DNA from: Phycisphaeraceae bacterium
GTDB taxonomy: Bacteria > Planctomycetota > Phycisphaerae > Phycisphaerales > SM1A02
Length of the DNA: 64,000 nt
Reading direction: 5' to 3'
Assembly: GCA_019636755.1 (NCBI GenBank)
Contig: JAHBWZ010000007.1
Location: 1 to 64,000, forward strand
Of this stretch, positions 34,133-41,917 are shown one piece after another. How positions within the stretch are numbered: the first letter of the stretch is position 1; every line of letters starts with the position of its first letter. The notes beneath the pieces are model-generated. The model ran no database searches. It was not told the DNA's origin and saw only the letters and a program-made list of their open reading frames with translations. The position numbers and the translations under genes were made by a program.

Positions 34133-35653
34133 ATGCGTCCGCTGCGCCTTCCATTGCTCTGTACCTCCGCCGCGCTCCTGCTCGTCGGGCTGCTCGCGTA
34201 CACGACGCTGACACCCGGCGGCTCGTCAGGCCCCCGGGCGGCATCCGCGACTCCGTCCGCCCCCGCGGCGCTCATGCTGGCGGCGACCGTCCGGGACTTC
34301 CGCCCGGACCATCCCGACTTCGCCGTCGACCTCGGCGGCGCTCCCGGGCCGGTGGCCGGGCTGGTCCCGCTGACCCTCGGTACCAACGAGGTCCCGACGC
34401 TCCAGGACGGTGCGAGGCGAGTCCTCACACCGTTCCGCGACGCCCTGGGACGGCAGATCGCGGCCCATCTCGCCGACGGGAACGCGGACGGTGCCGTGCC
34501 GCTGGTCAGTGCACCGACGCTCTCACACAACTCGCTCGCCGACACGTTCAACTCGGAACTCGGTGCCTATGGCGGGCTGAATCGCGGTCCCGCGCCTTCG
34601 TTCCATCCCGGCTCGACGATGCCGGCGCTGCCCGCCGCGCCTGCCTTCGGTGATCATGTTGTCGAGAGAATCTACGCCGGCAACGCCATCAGCGTGCTCA
34701 CCGGGACGCTCTCCTGCGACCGGTTCGTTGTCCGCAACAACCACCGCCTGAGGATCCAGGGCGACGTCGTCATCCGCTGCACGGAGTCATTTTCGGTCGT
34801 GAACCGCGGCGAGATCGAGATCCTGCCGGGCGGATCGCTGACGCTCCACGCGTCGGGCGCGGTGACATTCGATCAGAACGTCTCGGTCAACGTCCGGACG
34901 CCGCGTCCCGCCGCGTTCGCGATCCATGTGGACGGCGCCGGACCTGTTGCACTCTCCAACGCCGCCAGCGTGTACGCCACCGTGATCGCCCCGGGTGCGC
35001 CGCTCTCGATCGGGAACAACTCGGACTTCCACGGCCGGTTCACGGGCCACACCATCACCATGACCGGCAGCGGCGGCCTCCACATCGACGCCCCTTCGGC
35101 GCAGATGTGCGGATCGGCGCTGTCGGATTCTCCGGGCACGTTCGGGGAGATCACCGGCGGCGGCGTCACTTCGGCGGCATCCTTCGAGGACTGGTTCCGG
35201 ACGAAGCCGGGAACGAACCTCGCCGGCCGGGTCGTCCTCACGCTGCACGAGGGACCGGACGGCGTCTACGAGTACCGCAACGACCAGTTCTATCCCATCG
35301 ACAAGCGGCTGTTCGGCAACGACGGGGAGCCGCACAACCGGAACTTCACCCTGCACGCGGCCGCGAAGTTCACTTTCGAATCCTGCGCCGGACAGTTCGT
35401 GGAGTTCGAAGGCGCGGACGATGCCTGGGTCTACATCGGCGGACATCTCGCGATCGATGCCGGTGGACTGCGACCGATGGCGCGACAGCGGATCGACCTC
35501 GACCGGCTTCCGCTGATCGATGGGGAGTCGTACACGTTCGAGCTGTACTTCGCGCAGCGCAACCGCGATGTCTCCCACCTCCATCTCAGGACCAACGTGC
35601 CGCTCACGTCTGCAGGCATGCCGCCCATTCCTGTCTCCGCAGGCTTCGACTGA
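34133..35653 (+). CDS. Secreted fibro-slime-domain protein
   Basis: A 506-residue protein with an N-terminal signal or anchor (LPLLCTSAALLLVGLLAYTTL). The middle has a beta-helix-like section (RIQGDVVIRC, GGSLTLHASGAVTFDQNVSV). The C-terminal part matches the fibro-slime domain: NHRLRIQG precedes, then EFEGADDAWVYIGGHLAIDAGG and YTFELYFAQRNRDVSHLHL, the DDxWVFI and AERxxxxS-like core of the family. Fibro-slime proteins are extracellular and PA14-related; the ligand here is not known. Two Cys pairs may form disulfides. It stands alone. Confidence 0.8.
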   Translation: MRPLRLPLLCTSAALLLVGLLAYTTLTPGGSSGPRAASATPSAPAALMLAATVRDFRPDHPDFAVDLGGAPGPVAGLVPLTLGTNEVPTLQDGARRVLTPFRDALGRQIAAHLADGNADGAVPLVSAPTLSHNSLADTFNSELGAYGGLNRGPAPSFHPGSTMPALPAAPAFGDHVVERIYAGNAISVLTGTLSCDRFVVRNNHRLRIQGDVVIRCTESFSVVNRGEIEILPGGSLTLHASGAVTFDQNVSVNVRTPRPAAFAIHVDGAGPVALSNAASVYATVIAPGAPLSIGNNSDFHGRFTGHTITMTGSGGLHIDAPSAQMCGSALSDSPGTFGEITGGGVTSAASFEDWFRTKPGTNLAGRVVLTLHEGPDGVYEYRNDQFYPIDKRLFGNDGEPHNRNFTLHAAAKFTFESCAGQFVEFEGADDAWVYIGGHLAIDAGGLRPMARQRIDLDRLPLIDGESYTFELYFAQRNRDVSHLHLRTNVPLTSAGMPPIPVSAGFD

Positions 35654-35680
35654 GGCCGTGGTGCACCGCCTGCGCCGGGC

Positions 35681-35938
35681 TCAGCGCAGTTCGGTGAGCA
35701 GTCGGGCCAGGGCCTCGACGCTGCGCGTCTCCAGGATCGTCCGGATCCGGGCGTCGTTCGCGCCGGTCTTCGCGAGATGCGTCTCCGCCCGCTTCCAGAG
35801 CCGGTCGACGGCCTTTCCGTCCGCCATCGCGAGTTCAGAAACGATCTCACCGAGCTTTGCCAGCGTGATCGAGTCGAGGTGCTGGTAGTACCGGTCGACG
35901 ATCCGCTTCTGTCCCGATGTGAACTCTCGTCTGGCCAT
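35681..35938 (-). CDS. Conserved small planctomycetal protein
   Basis: An 85-residue, mostly helical protein (RREFTSGQKRIVDRYYQHLD, then LGEIVSELAMAD). The pattern of a basic start, a YYxxLDxI core and a helical tail resembles short hypothetical proteins I have seen in planctomycetes, with no known role. No transmembrane segment or metal motif is visible. It converges with the fibro-slime gene. Confidence 0.6.
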   Translation of the reverse strand: MARREFTSGQKRIVDRYYQHLDSITLAKLGEIVSELAMADGKAVDRLWKRAETHLAKTGANDARIRTILETRSVEALARLLTELR

Positions 35939-36016
35939 GGATCCGCCGCGAGTCAGGGGGGGAGGGGTCAGGACGCCGACTGCCGCGGTTCCCGCAACCG
36001 TCAGCGCACACCGTGG

Positions 36017-36382
36017 TCAGGAGCGCGCTTCCGGCGCATCGACGCCGGACGGGACCGTGGCGGGCGCGGGCGCACTCAGTCGCAGCCCGATGATCGCGAC
36101 CAGCAGGAGCAGCAGGAAGAAGCCACGGGAGACCGTCAGTGGCTCCCGGAAGAGCACGTTCCCGAAGATGACCGTGCCCGCGGCACCGATACCCACCCAG
36201 ACCGCGTAGGCGGTACCGATGGGAAGCGTCCTGGCCGCGATGGAGAGCAGGTACATGCTCGCCACGATCGCGCCGATCGTGAGCACGCTCGGCACCGGTC
36301 GCGTGAACCCGTGCGTGTACTTGAGACCGACGGCCCACGCGATCTCCAGGAGCCCGGCAACGAAGAGAATGAACCATGCCAT
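36017..36382 (-). CDS. gdx: Guanidinium exporter of the SMR family (Gdx/SugE)
   Basis: A 121-residue, four-helix transporter. The sequence AWFILFVAGLLEIAWAVGLKY carries the essential membrane glutamate (E13). GTAYAVWVGIGAAGTV and LFREPLT complete the SMR signature. The GLKYTHGFTRPVPS pattern places it with the Gdx (formerly SugE) clade rather than EmrE. The start at 36382 is where the family begins. A guanidine-III riboswitch sits 21 bases upstream, which firmly supports export of guanidinium as the job. Confidence 0.93.
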   Translation of the reverse strand: MAWFILFVAGLLEIAWAVGLKYTHGFTRPVPSVLTIGAIVASMYLLSIAARTLPIGTAYAVWVGIGAAGTVIFGNVLFREPLTVSRGFFLLLLLVAIIGLRLSAPAPATVPSGVDAPEARS

Positions 36383-36403
36383 GAGAACGTTCCGTGCACA
36401 CCT

Positions 36404-36444
36404 GCGTCGTCCTGTCCTCACCGGGTACGGCGCGTCTCGTCCGG
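36404..36444 (-). promoter_or_regulatory. Guanidine-III riboswitch (ykkC-III) upstream of gdx
   Basis: Read on the minus strand, the segment begins CCGGACGAGACGCGCCGTAC, continues CCGGTGAGGACAGGACGACGC and ends 21 bases before the gdx start. It matches the compact guanidine-III (mini pseudoknot) aptamer closely: CCGGACGAG, GCGCCGUACCCGG, then AGGACA-GACG-CGC. Binding of guanidine is expected to stabilise a pseudoknot. The short distance to the start suggests control of ribosome access, but no expression platform is obvious. Confidence 0.85.
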
Positions 36445-36545
36445 GGCCGACCCGCTCGGGCGACCGGACGCAAGGTACCGGTCCCGCGCGAGCGCGGCAA
36501 GACACCGCTGCCGGCGCGCACGCACACGCGGCCGCCCGGCGCCGC

Positions 36546-37823
36546 TCATGGGACGGCATCGGGCGCGCGGCCCTCCGTGGTCCCGCTCTGCGCAAGGTGA
36601 TCCCGGATCAGCGCCCACGCCGCGTCGTCCGCCGCACGCTCGCCGCGCTCGGCCTGGTTGCAGCACACCAGCACCGCGATGTCCCGCGCGGGCGCGATCC
36701 ACGCCACCGAATACCACAGGGTGTTGCTGCCGGTGTGGGTCAGGGCCACGCGATCACCGGCCGGCCCTGCCCAGGCGCGCTCGGTGCGCGTCCATCCCAT
36801 CGCGTAGTCACCATCGGCCGGCTCGTGCAGCCGGCGCAGAGTCTCCATCGAGAGCACGACCTCTCCGACCTGCTGCGGCACGCCGCGCGACCCGCGGAGA
36901 TGCAGGCGGATGTACGTCGCCCAGTCGGAGAGGGACAGGTGCACGCGCCCCGCCGGTGAGAGCACGGGCGGATTGTCGGCGGCACGCCCATCGGCGCCGG
37001 GCTCCTGCGGCACCCCCGATCGATCGTGTCCGCGCGGCTGATCCGGCCGTCCCGGCGTGCCCGGCGCGCCGAAGCCGGCGGTCGACATTCCGAGCGGACC
37101 GAACAGACGATCCCGAATGAGCTGCTCCCAGGGGATCCCGGTCACCACCTCGCAGACGTGACCGGCCAGGGCGAACCCGGCGTTTGAATAGACGAACCGG
37201 CTTCCGGGCGGCGCCTCCGGCGGCCGCCGGAGCAGCGCTTCGGCGAGCAGCCGTCGCGCCTCCGTGGGCGTGCCACGATGCGTCCACAGTCGGCGCCAGA
37301 GGCCGTCCGCCGCAAGGTCCGACTGGACCCCGCCCCGGTTCGTGCAGAGCTGCGCCACCGTCACGCCGCGAAAGGCGACGTCCATCGCGGGCGCCAGGTC
37401 CGGGAGCACGTCGGCAAGCGTCGTTTCCCAGCGCAGCGGACCTTCTTCGACCAGCAGCGCGCACAGCACGGCGGTCATCGCCTTCGTATTGGAGCCGATG
37501 TGCCAGAGATCATCGATGGTCGCGCGCTCCGGCGCTCCGCGTGCACGGACACCCGCCGCCCCGATCGCGTGGAGACCATAGTCCGCGGTGACGATGGCGG
37601 CCGCCAGCGCCGGCACGTCATGCGCGGCGCGGATCGGCTCGAGAAGGTGCTCGAGACGGCGCACCGGCGCCGCATCGGGATCAGCACGACCGGGCTCCAT
37701 GTCTCGGACGGCCTCGCCCGCCGTTGGCGCTGCTGATACGGCGGGCGACACGCCCAGCATGCCGATCAGCGACAGGACCCCCGTGGCCGGGACCGCGCCC
37801 GGTCCGCGCCTCATCCGGATCAT
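36546..37823 (-). CDS. Serine beta-lactamase-fold hydrolase (exported)
   Basis: A 425-residue protein with a signal peptide (VPATGVLSLIGMLGVSPAVSA) and the three class C/DD-peptidase motifs: SNTK with catalytic Ser, YSN, and HTG. The catalytic lysine is in the SxxK. Likely roles are beta-lactamase, esterase or D-aminopeptidase; the family name is 'serine hydrolase' and the substrate cannot be told. AAGGAG eight bases upstream selects ATG 37823 over ATGs at 37829 and 37856. It ends 101 bp before the riboswitch region of gdx, which is on the same strand. Confidence 0.85.
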   Translation of the reverse strand: MIRMRRGPGAVPATGVLSLIGMLGVSPAVSAAPTAGEAVRDMEPGRADPDAAPVRRLEHLLEPIRAAHDVPALAAAIVTADYGLHAIGAAGVRARGAPERATIDDLWHIGSNTKAMTAVLCALLVEEGPLRWETTLADVLPDLAPAMDVAFRGVTVAQLCTNRGGVQSDLAADGLWRRLWTHRGTPTEARRLLAEALLRRPPEAPPGSRFVYSNAGFALAGHVCEVVTGIPWEQLIRDRLFGPLGMSTAGFGAPGTPGRPDQPRGHDRSGVPQEPGADGRAADNPPVLSPAGRVHLSLSDWATYIRLHLRGSRGVPQQVGEVVLSMETLRRLHEPADGDYAMGWTRTERAWAGPAGDRVALTHTGSNTLWYSVAWIAPARDIAVLVCCNQAERGERAADDAAWALIRDHLAQSGTTEGRAPDAVP

Positions 37824-37981
37824 CGACATGGCTCCTTGCTCCGCCGGAGTGTCCATCCGGTGACCGGGAGCGTAGCACGCCGGCCGGAGCCGCTGCGTGC
37901 AGACCGGTTCCGGGTCGCACGACCGGAGGCCCCCCCGCGGTGACCGCCGGACGCACCGCGCCACCTCGGAGTCCCGAGAGA

Positions 37982-38275
37982 TCAGGAGAGCAACAGGTTG
38001 ATCCACCCGACGGCATGCGCGAGGGCGATCAGGAACGTGATGGCGAGGAATCGGGCCGACCTCGACTTGTGCCGGAAGAGGCGAATGGCGAGGAGCGTTC
38101 CCGGCACGCCGCCGGCCGCCGAAAGCAGGTGAAGCGTGCGCTCGCGCGTGCGCCACCGTCCAAGCCGCGCCGCACGTCGATCCTTCGCGAACGCGAGCAC
38201 GGTCACGGCGCTCATCAGGGCATACCAGAGGACGATGGCGCGCAGCATGGTGGGGACCGCAGCAGTCGCGGACAT
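37982..38275 (-). CDS. DUF1294 small membrane protein
   Basis: A 97-residue protein with two to three hydrophobic segments. The DUF1294 core is clear: FAKDRRAARLGRWRTRERTLHLLSAAGGVPG followed by FRHKSRSARF. The family is often fused to cold-shock domains, but here it is alone. ATG 38275 is a tentative choice; ATG 38248 is also in frame. The function is not established. Confidence 0.78.
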   Translation of the reverse strand: MSATAAVPTMLRAIVLWYALMSAVTVLAFAKDRRAARLGRWRTRERTLHLLSAAGGVPGTLLAIRLFRHKSRSARFLAITFLIALAHAVGWINLLLS

Positions 38276-38314
38276 CGCGCCCGGCCGCACAGACGCGCTC
38301 CCGAGACCGGTGAG

Positions 38315-38884
38315 TCAGGCACCCGCCGCCGGCCACAGCCACCCGAACGTGCCGGCAACGACGAGTGCAAAGACGAGTCCGTCGACGAGGAACTTCGCGC
38401 AGACGCCCCAGCGCTGCCCCCTCCAGATCGGTTCGTGCAGTGCGCCCACGGCGTGTCCCAGGAACGCGGCGGTGCCGGCGACGCGGAAGACGGTCAGGAA
38501 CGCGGCTCCCGGCGCGAGCACGTGATGGCAGAGGTACGCGACCAGCATGCTCACCACCAGGCAATACCCGAACCACTGGCCGAGGCTCTTCCCCAGGTTC
38601 CAGCCGCCCGGCGGGAAGACGGTGAGCAGGCCCGACGGTCCGCGTTCGATCTTCGCCTTCATCTCCGGCGAGCACATGTCCTTCGGGTCGCTTGCGCACG
38701 GGAACAGGTAGGCCCCGGCGGGGACACCCGCGCTGCGCAGCGCGTCGATGACGGCGTCCTCATCCGGCAGCTTCGTCATGTCGGTGCGGTGGTATCGCAG
38801 CACCATGTGGATGACGGAACTTGCGACGAATACGAACACCGCGGAGAGCAGGATCGGGAGCCAGAGTCCGGTGAGAAATGACAT
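38315..38884 (-). CDS. Conserved membrane protein of unknown function
   Basis: A 189-residue protein with an N-terminal helix (LWLPILLSAVFVFVASSVIHMVL), a short soluble loop (TKLPDEDAVIDALRSAG) with CASDPKDMCS, and two to three further helices at the C-terminus. A conserved GALHEPIWRGQRW precedes the last helix. Similar proteins occur in planctomycetes and acidobacteria, where they lack a named role. Two cysteines in the loop could bind a metal. ATG 38884 follows the predicted topology. Confidence 0.65.
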   Translation of the reverse strand: MSFLTGLWLPILLSAVFVFVASSVIHMVLRYHRTDMTKLPDEDAVIDALRSAGVPAGAYLFPCASDPKDMCSPEMKAKIERGPSGLLTVFPPGGWNLGKSLGQWFGYCLVVSMLVAYLCHHVLAPGAAFLTVFRVAGTAAFLGHAVGALHEPIWRGQRWGVCAKFLVDGLVFALVVAGTFGWLWPAAGA

Positions 38885-38918
38885 GGTGTGGCCCAGGACT
38901 GGAGTCTGGAAGCCGGAG

Positions 38919-38941
38919 GCGCCAGGCGACACGCCTGGCGC
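38919..38941 (-). terminator. 10-bp hairpin between methyltransferase and membrane-protein genes
   Basis: Perfect arms 38919-38928 and 38932-38941 with a three-base loop. It lies about 200 bp after the methyltransferase stop and 35 bp before the membrane-protein start, so it could be a terminator or a leader hairpin. There is no T-run. Confidence 0.35.
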
Positions 38942-39139
38942 ACAGCCTCGTGATCGGCCGTGCGGGCGGCGCCACGGTATACCGCGCGACGGCCGCGCGC
39001 GTCGGACCGCGCGATCGCGAAGGGCATGCGCTGAGAGCCGGCTCCGACCGAGGCAGACCGTGATCGCCCCGCCCGCCGTCGACGCGGGCAGCCCCCCGGC
39101 GTCGCGCATGACGGGCCTCCGGAGCCTCTCGTGCCCGCC

Positions 39140-39952
39140 TCAGGGCCGGACGGTCACGCGCATGAACGTCGCGGGGATCGCGGTGCTCCCGTCCGTCGCG
39201 GTGTTCTGCGCTTCAGCCAGGTCGAGGAGCTGGCGGTGCAGTTCCGCCTCCCGCCCGGTCGTCCCGGCTGCCTCGAAGGCGTTCATGGTCGGGCCGTAGT
39301 ACCGCCTGAATGTCTCGATGACATCCGCGGGAGAGTCCGGCGAGATGAACAGCCAGGTGTCGCTGACCATGTCGATCCGGTCGCGCGTCACGCCGGCCCG
39401 GCCGAATCGCTCGACGATGTGCGACTCCACGCCCCAGGTCATCGGGCTCACGAACCCCTCGGGCGGAGGTGGCGTGAACGACGAACTGATGCTGAGCAGC
39501 TGCGACACGAACGACGTCGGATCGTTGGGGATCCAGTTGCCCATCACCACGCGCCCCCCGGGCCTGGTGACGCGGACCATCTCGCGCGCGACATCGAATG
39601 GCCTGGGCGCGAACATCGCACCGAAGATCGAGACCGTCAGGTCGAACGAGTGATCATCAACGCCCTGGAGGTCACAGGCATCGCCTTCCCGGAAGGTCAG
39701 CCGGGCAAGCCCGTGGTCGGCCGCGCGCCGGTTGCCTGCATCGACGAGATTGCGGGCGATGTCGATCCCGAGAACCTCGGCGCCGCTCCGGGCCAGGGGT
39801 ACCGCGGTGGTTCCGTCCCCACAGCCCAGGTCCAGGATCCGCAGCGCGGGCGTCGCGCCGAGCGAAGCGGCCAGCGCGTCGCCTGACTGGCGCATGAGGG
39901 CCGCGATCCGGGTGAAGTCGCCCTTTTCCCACAATGCCTTGTTCGGGTTCAT
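39140..39952 (-). CDS. Class I SAM-dependent methyltransferase
   Basis: A 270-residue methyltransferase with motif I ILDLGCGDGTTAVPLARSG, motif II FREGDACDLQ and the later FDLTVSIFGAMFAPRPFDVAREMVRVTRPGGRVVMGNW, the ubiE/Methyltransf_11 pattern. The opening NPNKALWEKGDFTRIAALM is common in a broad methyltransferase group near ubiquinone and phytanyl enzymes. The substrate is unknown. ATG 39952 is where homology begins; upstream sequence in frame does not look coding. Confidence 0.88.
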   Translation of the reverse strand: MNPNKALWEKGDFTRIAALMRQSGDALAASLGATPALRILDLGCGDGTTAVPLARSGAEVLGIDIARNLVDAGNRRAADHGLARLTFREGDACDLQGVDDHSFDLTVSIFGAMFAPRPFDVAREMVRVTRPGGRVVMGNWIPNDPTSFVSQLLSISSSFTPPPPEGFVSPMTWGVESHIVERFGRAGVTRDRIDMVSDTWLFISPDSPADVIETFRRYYGPTMNAFEAAGTTGREAELHRQLLDLAEAQNTATDGSTAIPATFMRVTVRP

Positions 39953-40414
39953 CGGAGTGTTGTCCTGACCGGTCGCCTTGACCTTCGATCGCCGCGCGAG
40001 AGCAGGAAACGACAGCGGCCACGGTGCACGCCGATCGCCGTACTGAATCACCTGCGGCTCGTCGTCGCAGCAGTATCGCCTCTCCGGTCCGGCCCTGCGT
40101 GTCCCGCCGGCGCGGCGGTCGCCGTCAAGGGGCCCCCGGTCCGGGCGAAGAACCACCGTCCTCCCGCTGTGGTCGCCGCCGGATGGCGGATGCCGCCCGG
40201 CGCCACGATGATCGATGCGACGGGCGATCGCCGGACCCTCGTGTCCGGGTCGCGGGCCGGTCCGTCCGGACTCCGACGCCGCGCGGGGCGTCGTCCGTGA
40301 CGGCAGTGATGCGAGCCGCAGGTTCAACGGCCCCCCCGACACACGTTGAGATTCTCGCACGTGACGGCCGGGGGCGTCCACGGAAGAGACCGTGAGAGTA
40401 CTGAGGACCCGGAG
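39953..40414. other. Gap upstream of the methyltransferase gene
   Basis: About 460 bp before the first inverted-repeat element, with no believable gene. It should contain the methyltransferase promoter on the minus strand, but no boxes were recognised. Confidence 0.25.
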
Positions 40415-40497
40415 ACCGCAGGAGGACAGTGGAGCGGGGCCTCGCAGGCTGCACGTCGGCGGCCGATTCCGAGGCTCGTCTGCTCTCCTGCGCTATT
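40415..40497. repeat. Inverted-repeat element, copy A
   Basis: The segment accgcaggaggacagtggag ... ccgaggct ... tgctctcctgcgctattga matches the layout of the element at 41.3 kb: a GCAGGA(G)ACAGTGGAGC arm, a central CCGAGGCT and a TGCTCTCCTGC arm, then a long hairpin. It is shorter and more diverged than copy B. Confidence 0.55.
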
Positions 40498-40535
40498 GAA
40501 AGAGGAAGGCCGCCACTCGGCGGCCTTCCTCTTTC
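40498..40535. terminator. 17-bp bidirectional hairpin
   Basis: GAAAGAGGAAGGCCGCC (40498-40514) pairs perfectly with 40519-40535 around ACTC. A-rich and T-rich arms at the base make it work as a rho-independent terminator in both directions. It closes inverted-repeat element A. Confidence 0.85.
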
Positions 40536-40663
40536 GAGCGGGGCAACTGGCGTCTGTGTGAACCACGTGTTCCGGCCGTGGACCGGTCCGTCGAGGCGTT
40601 CATGGGGCCTCCCGGGCCGCATCTCGCTGACATCACGAATCTTGCGCGGCGTATCGGGTGACT

Positions 40664-40878
40664 TCAGTGCGCCGCCAGCATTTGAACGAGCCGCAGCAGT
40701 TCTTGGTTGTCTGCTCCGTGCTGGAGGAGCTGCCTGCAGATCTCAGCGTGTCCCTCCTGGGCCGCCCAGTGGAGCAGCGGCCTGCCTCGCTCGCTGGCGG
40801 ATGCATCCGCCCCTTGGGCGAGAGCATTCCGACGGCGGGCGCGTCGCCAGAGCAGACGGCATCGAGAAGCTCAGCCAA
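40664..40878 (-). pseudogene. Ankyrin-repeat remnant with a frameshift
   Basis: From a TTG at 40878 the frame reads AELLDAVCSGDAPAV. The ankyrin consensus continues only in another frame as NALAQGADASASERGRPLLH followed by WAAQEGHAEICRQLLQHGAD, ending at a TGA at 40664-40666. One base appears to be missing near GCCGTCGGAATGCT, so the gene is broken here or carries a sequencing error. If joined it would encode about 71 residues, one and a half ankyrin repeats. It overlaps the end of the four-helix-bundle gene, so the two look like a former pair. Confidence 0.6.
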
Positions 40879-41242
40879 CGCGCGCCCTCCGCTTGTCGAG
40901 CCCGTTGATCAGTCCGGAGAGCATGCGCGAGATTTCCTCGAGCTCGGTCCGCAGTGCATCATGATCGGGCTGGGGGATCAGGTCATGCCTGCGGGCCAGC
41001 TCGAGTAGCGGCACGCACTCCTGCACCGATCCACGGGCGATCGTGAAGAAGTGGCGTCGATCGGCCTTCGTGAAGCGGCCGATGCCCTCGGCGAGGTTGG
41101 TCGAGACTGAGAGGGCCGCCCGATTGAGCTGGTCCGTGAGGAAGCCGAAGCCGCGAGGGGCATCCCTGGTCTGGGTGATGACGCGGTCGGCGAGATCGAC
41201 GGCTCGCTGGTAGACGTCGAGGTTCTCGAACATGAACGTCAT
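40871..41242 (-). CDS. Four-helix-bundle protein (S23/bAvd-like)
   Basis: A 123-residue all-helical protein. MFENLDVYQRAVDLADRV, LTDQLNRAALSVSTNLAEG and FFTIARGSVQECVPLLELA are the three signatures of the TIGR02436 four-helix-bundle family, which is related to the 23S rRNA intervening-sequence protein and the Avd proteins of diversity-generating retroelements. It has no enzymatic motif. No reverse transcriptase or template repeat is nearby, so a DGR role is not supported. The gene lies inside a region bounded by two inverted-repeat elements. Confidence 0.88.
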   Translation of the reverse strand: MTFMFENLDVYQRAVDLADRVITQTRDAPRGFGFLTDQLNRAALSVSTNLAEGIGRFTKADRRHFFTIARGSVQECVPLLELARRHDLIPQPDHDALRTELEEISRMLSGLINGLDKRRARVG

Positions 41243-41276
41243 GGTGGGTCCCCCGGAAAGAACTGAGAAAGGAGAA

Positions 41277-41394
41277 GAGCAGTAGAACAGTAGAGCAGTA
41301 GACCGCAGGAGAGCAGTGGAGCGGACCGTCGCCGGCCGGAAGCGGGCTCCCGAGTCCGAGGCTCTACTGTTCTACTGCTCCACTGCTCTCCTGC
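41277..41394. repeat. Inverted-repeat element, copy B
   Basis: GCAGGAGAGCAGTGGAGC (41305-41322) is the perfect complement of 41377-41394. GAGCAGTAGAACAGTAG (41277-41293) likewise pairs with 41364-41380. The arms are built of AGCAGTAGA-like short tandem units. The element lies just upstream of the four-helix-bundle gene and just before the tRNA-Pro terminator. Confidence 0.8.
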
Positions 41395-41398
41395 TCTA

Positions 41399-41431
41399 TT
41401 GACAAGGGCCGGCGGAGCCGGCCCTTGTCAA
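41399..41431 (-). terminator. 15-bp hairpin terminator of tRNA-Pro
   Basis: Perfect stem 41399-41413 with 41417-41431 around GGA, directly abutting the discriminator base of tRNA-Pro. On the minus strand the stem begins TTGACAAGGGCC and ends in GTCAA, so it stops the tRNA transcript before the inverted-repeat element. Confidence 0.75.
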
Positions 41432-41505
41432 TCGGGGTGATAGGATTTGAACCTACGGCCTCTTCGTCCCGAACGAAGCGCTCTACCAAGCTGAGCTACA
41501 CCCCG
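41432..41505 (-). tRNA. tRNA-Pro (anticodon CGG)
   Basis: Acceptor CGGGGTG pairs perfectly with CACCCCG, the anticodon stem is CTTCG/CGAAG, and the loop TTCGGGA gives CGG. The T arm reads GTAGG-TTCAAAT-CCTAT, with one G-T pair. Discriminator A; CCA is not encoded. Confidence 0.95.
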
Positions 41506-41632
41506 CTGGTGTCTCCATCTCGATCCGATCCGCGGCGCCGACCCGCCTGATCGGGGTCGCGTGTCGGCGCCGGCTCCTGGCCCGCCGGTCCGCCGTCGCG
41601 CGGCGGGATCCGACGGATTCCGGAGACCGAAG

Positions 41633-41715
41633 TGGGCGGAGCAGGATTCGAACCTGCGAAGGCGTATGCCAGCAGATTTACAGTCTGCCCCCGTTGGCCA
41701 CTTGGGTATCCGCCC
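41633..41715 (-). tRNA. tRNA-Tyr (anticodon GTA)
   Basis: A class II tRNA with a long variable arm (TGGCATACGCCTTC region). Acceptor GGGCGGA/TCCGCCC, anticodon loop CTGTAAA giving GTA, T loop TTCGAAT. It is 127 bp upstream of tRNA-Pro on the same strand and could share a transcript. Confidence 0.95.
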
Positions 41716-41917
41716 AAAGGGGAGAGGCGGAATATATCGGCGGGAGCGGGTCCGGGCAAGAACCGGACCGACTCGCCCGCCGCGAATCGACCCCGGCTGG
41801 ACGATGATCGGACGTCCGCCGAATGCCCGCGGCGCACTCGGCACGCCCGCCGCCCTGTCCGGGCGGACCGGCACGACACCCGAAAGCGCCGCCGGAATCC
41901 GGCTCCGTGCCCCCGAT

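Noticed and set aside
40871-41242. Accessory (Avd) protein of a diversity-generating retroelement
   Set aside because: No reverse transcriptase, template repeat or variable repeat is in the neighbourhood.
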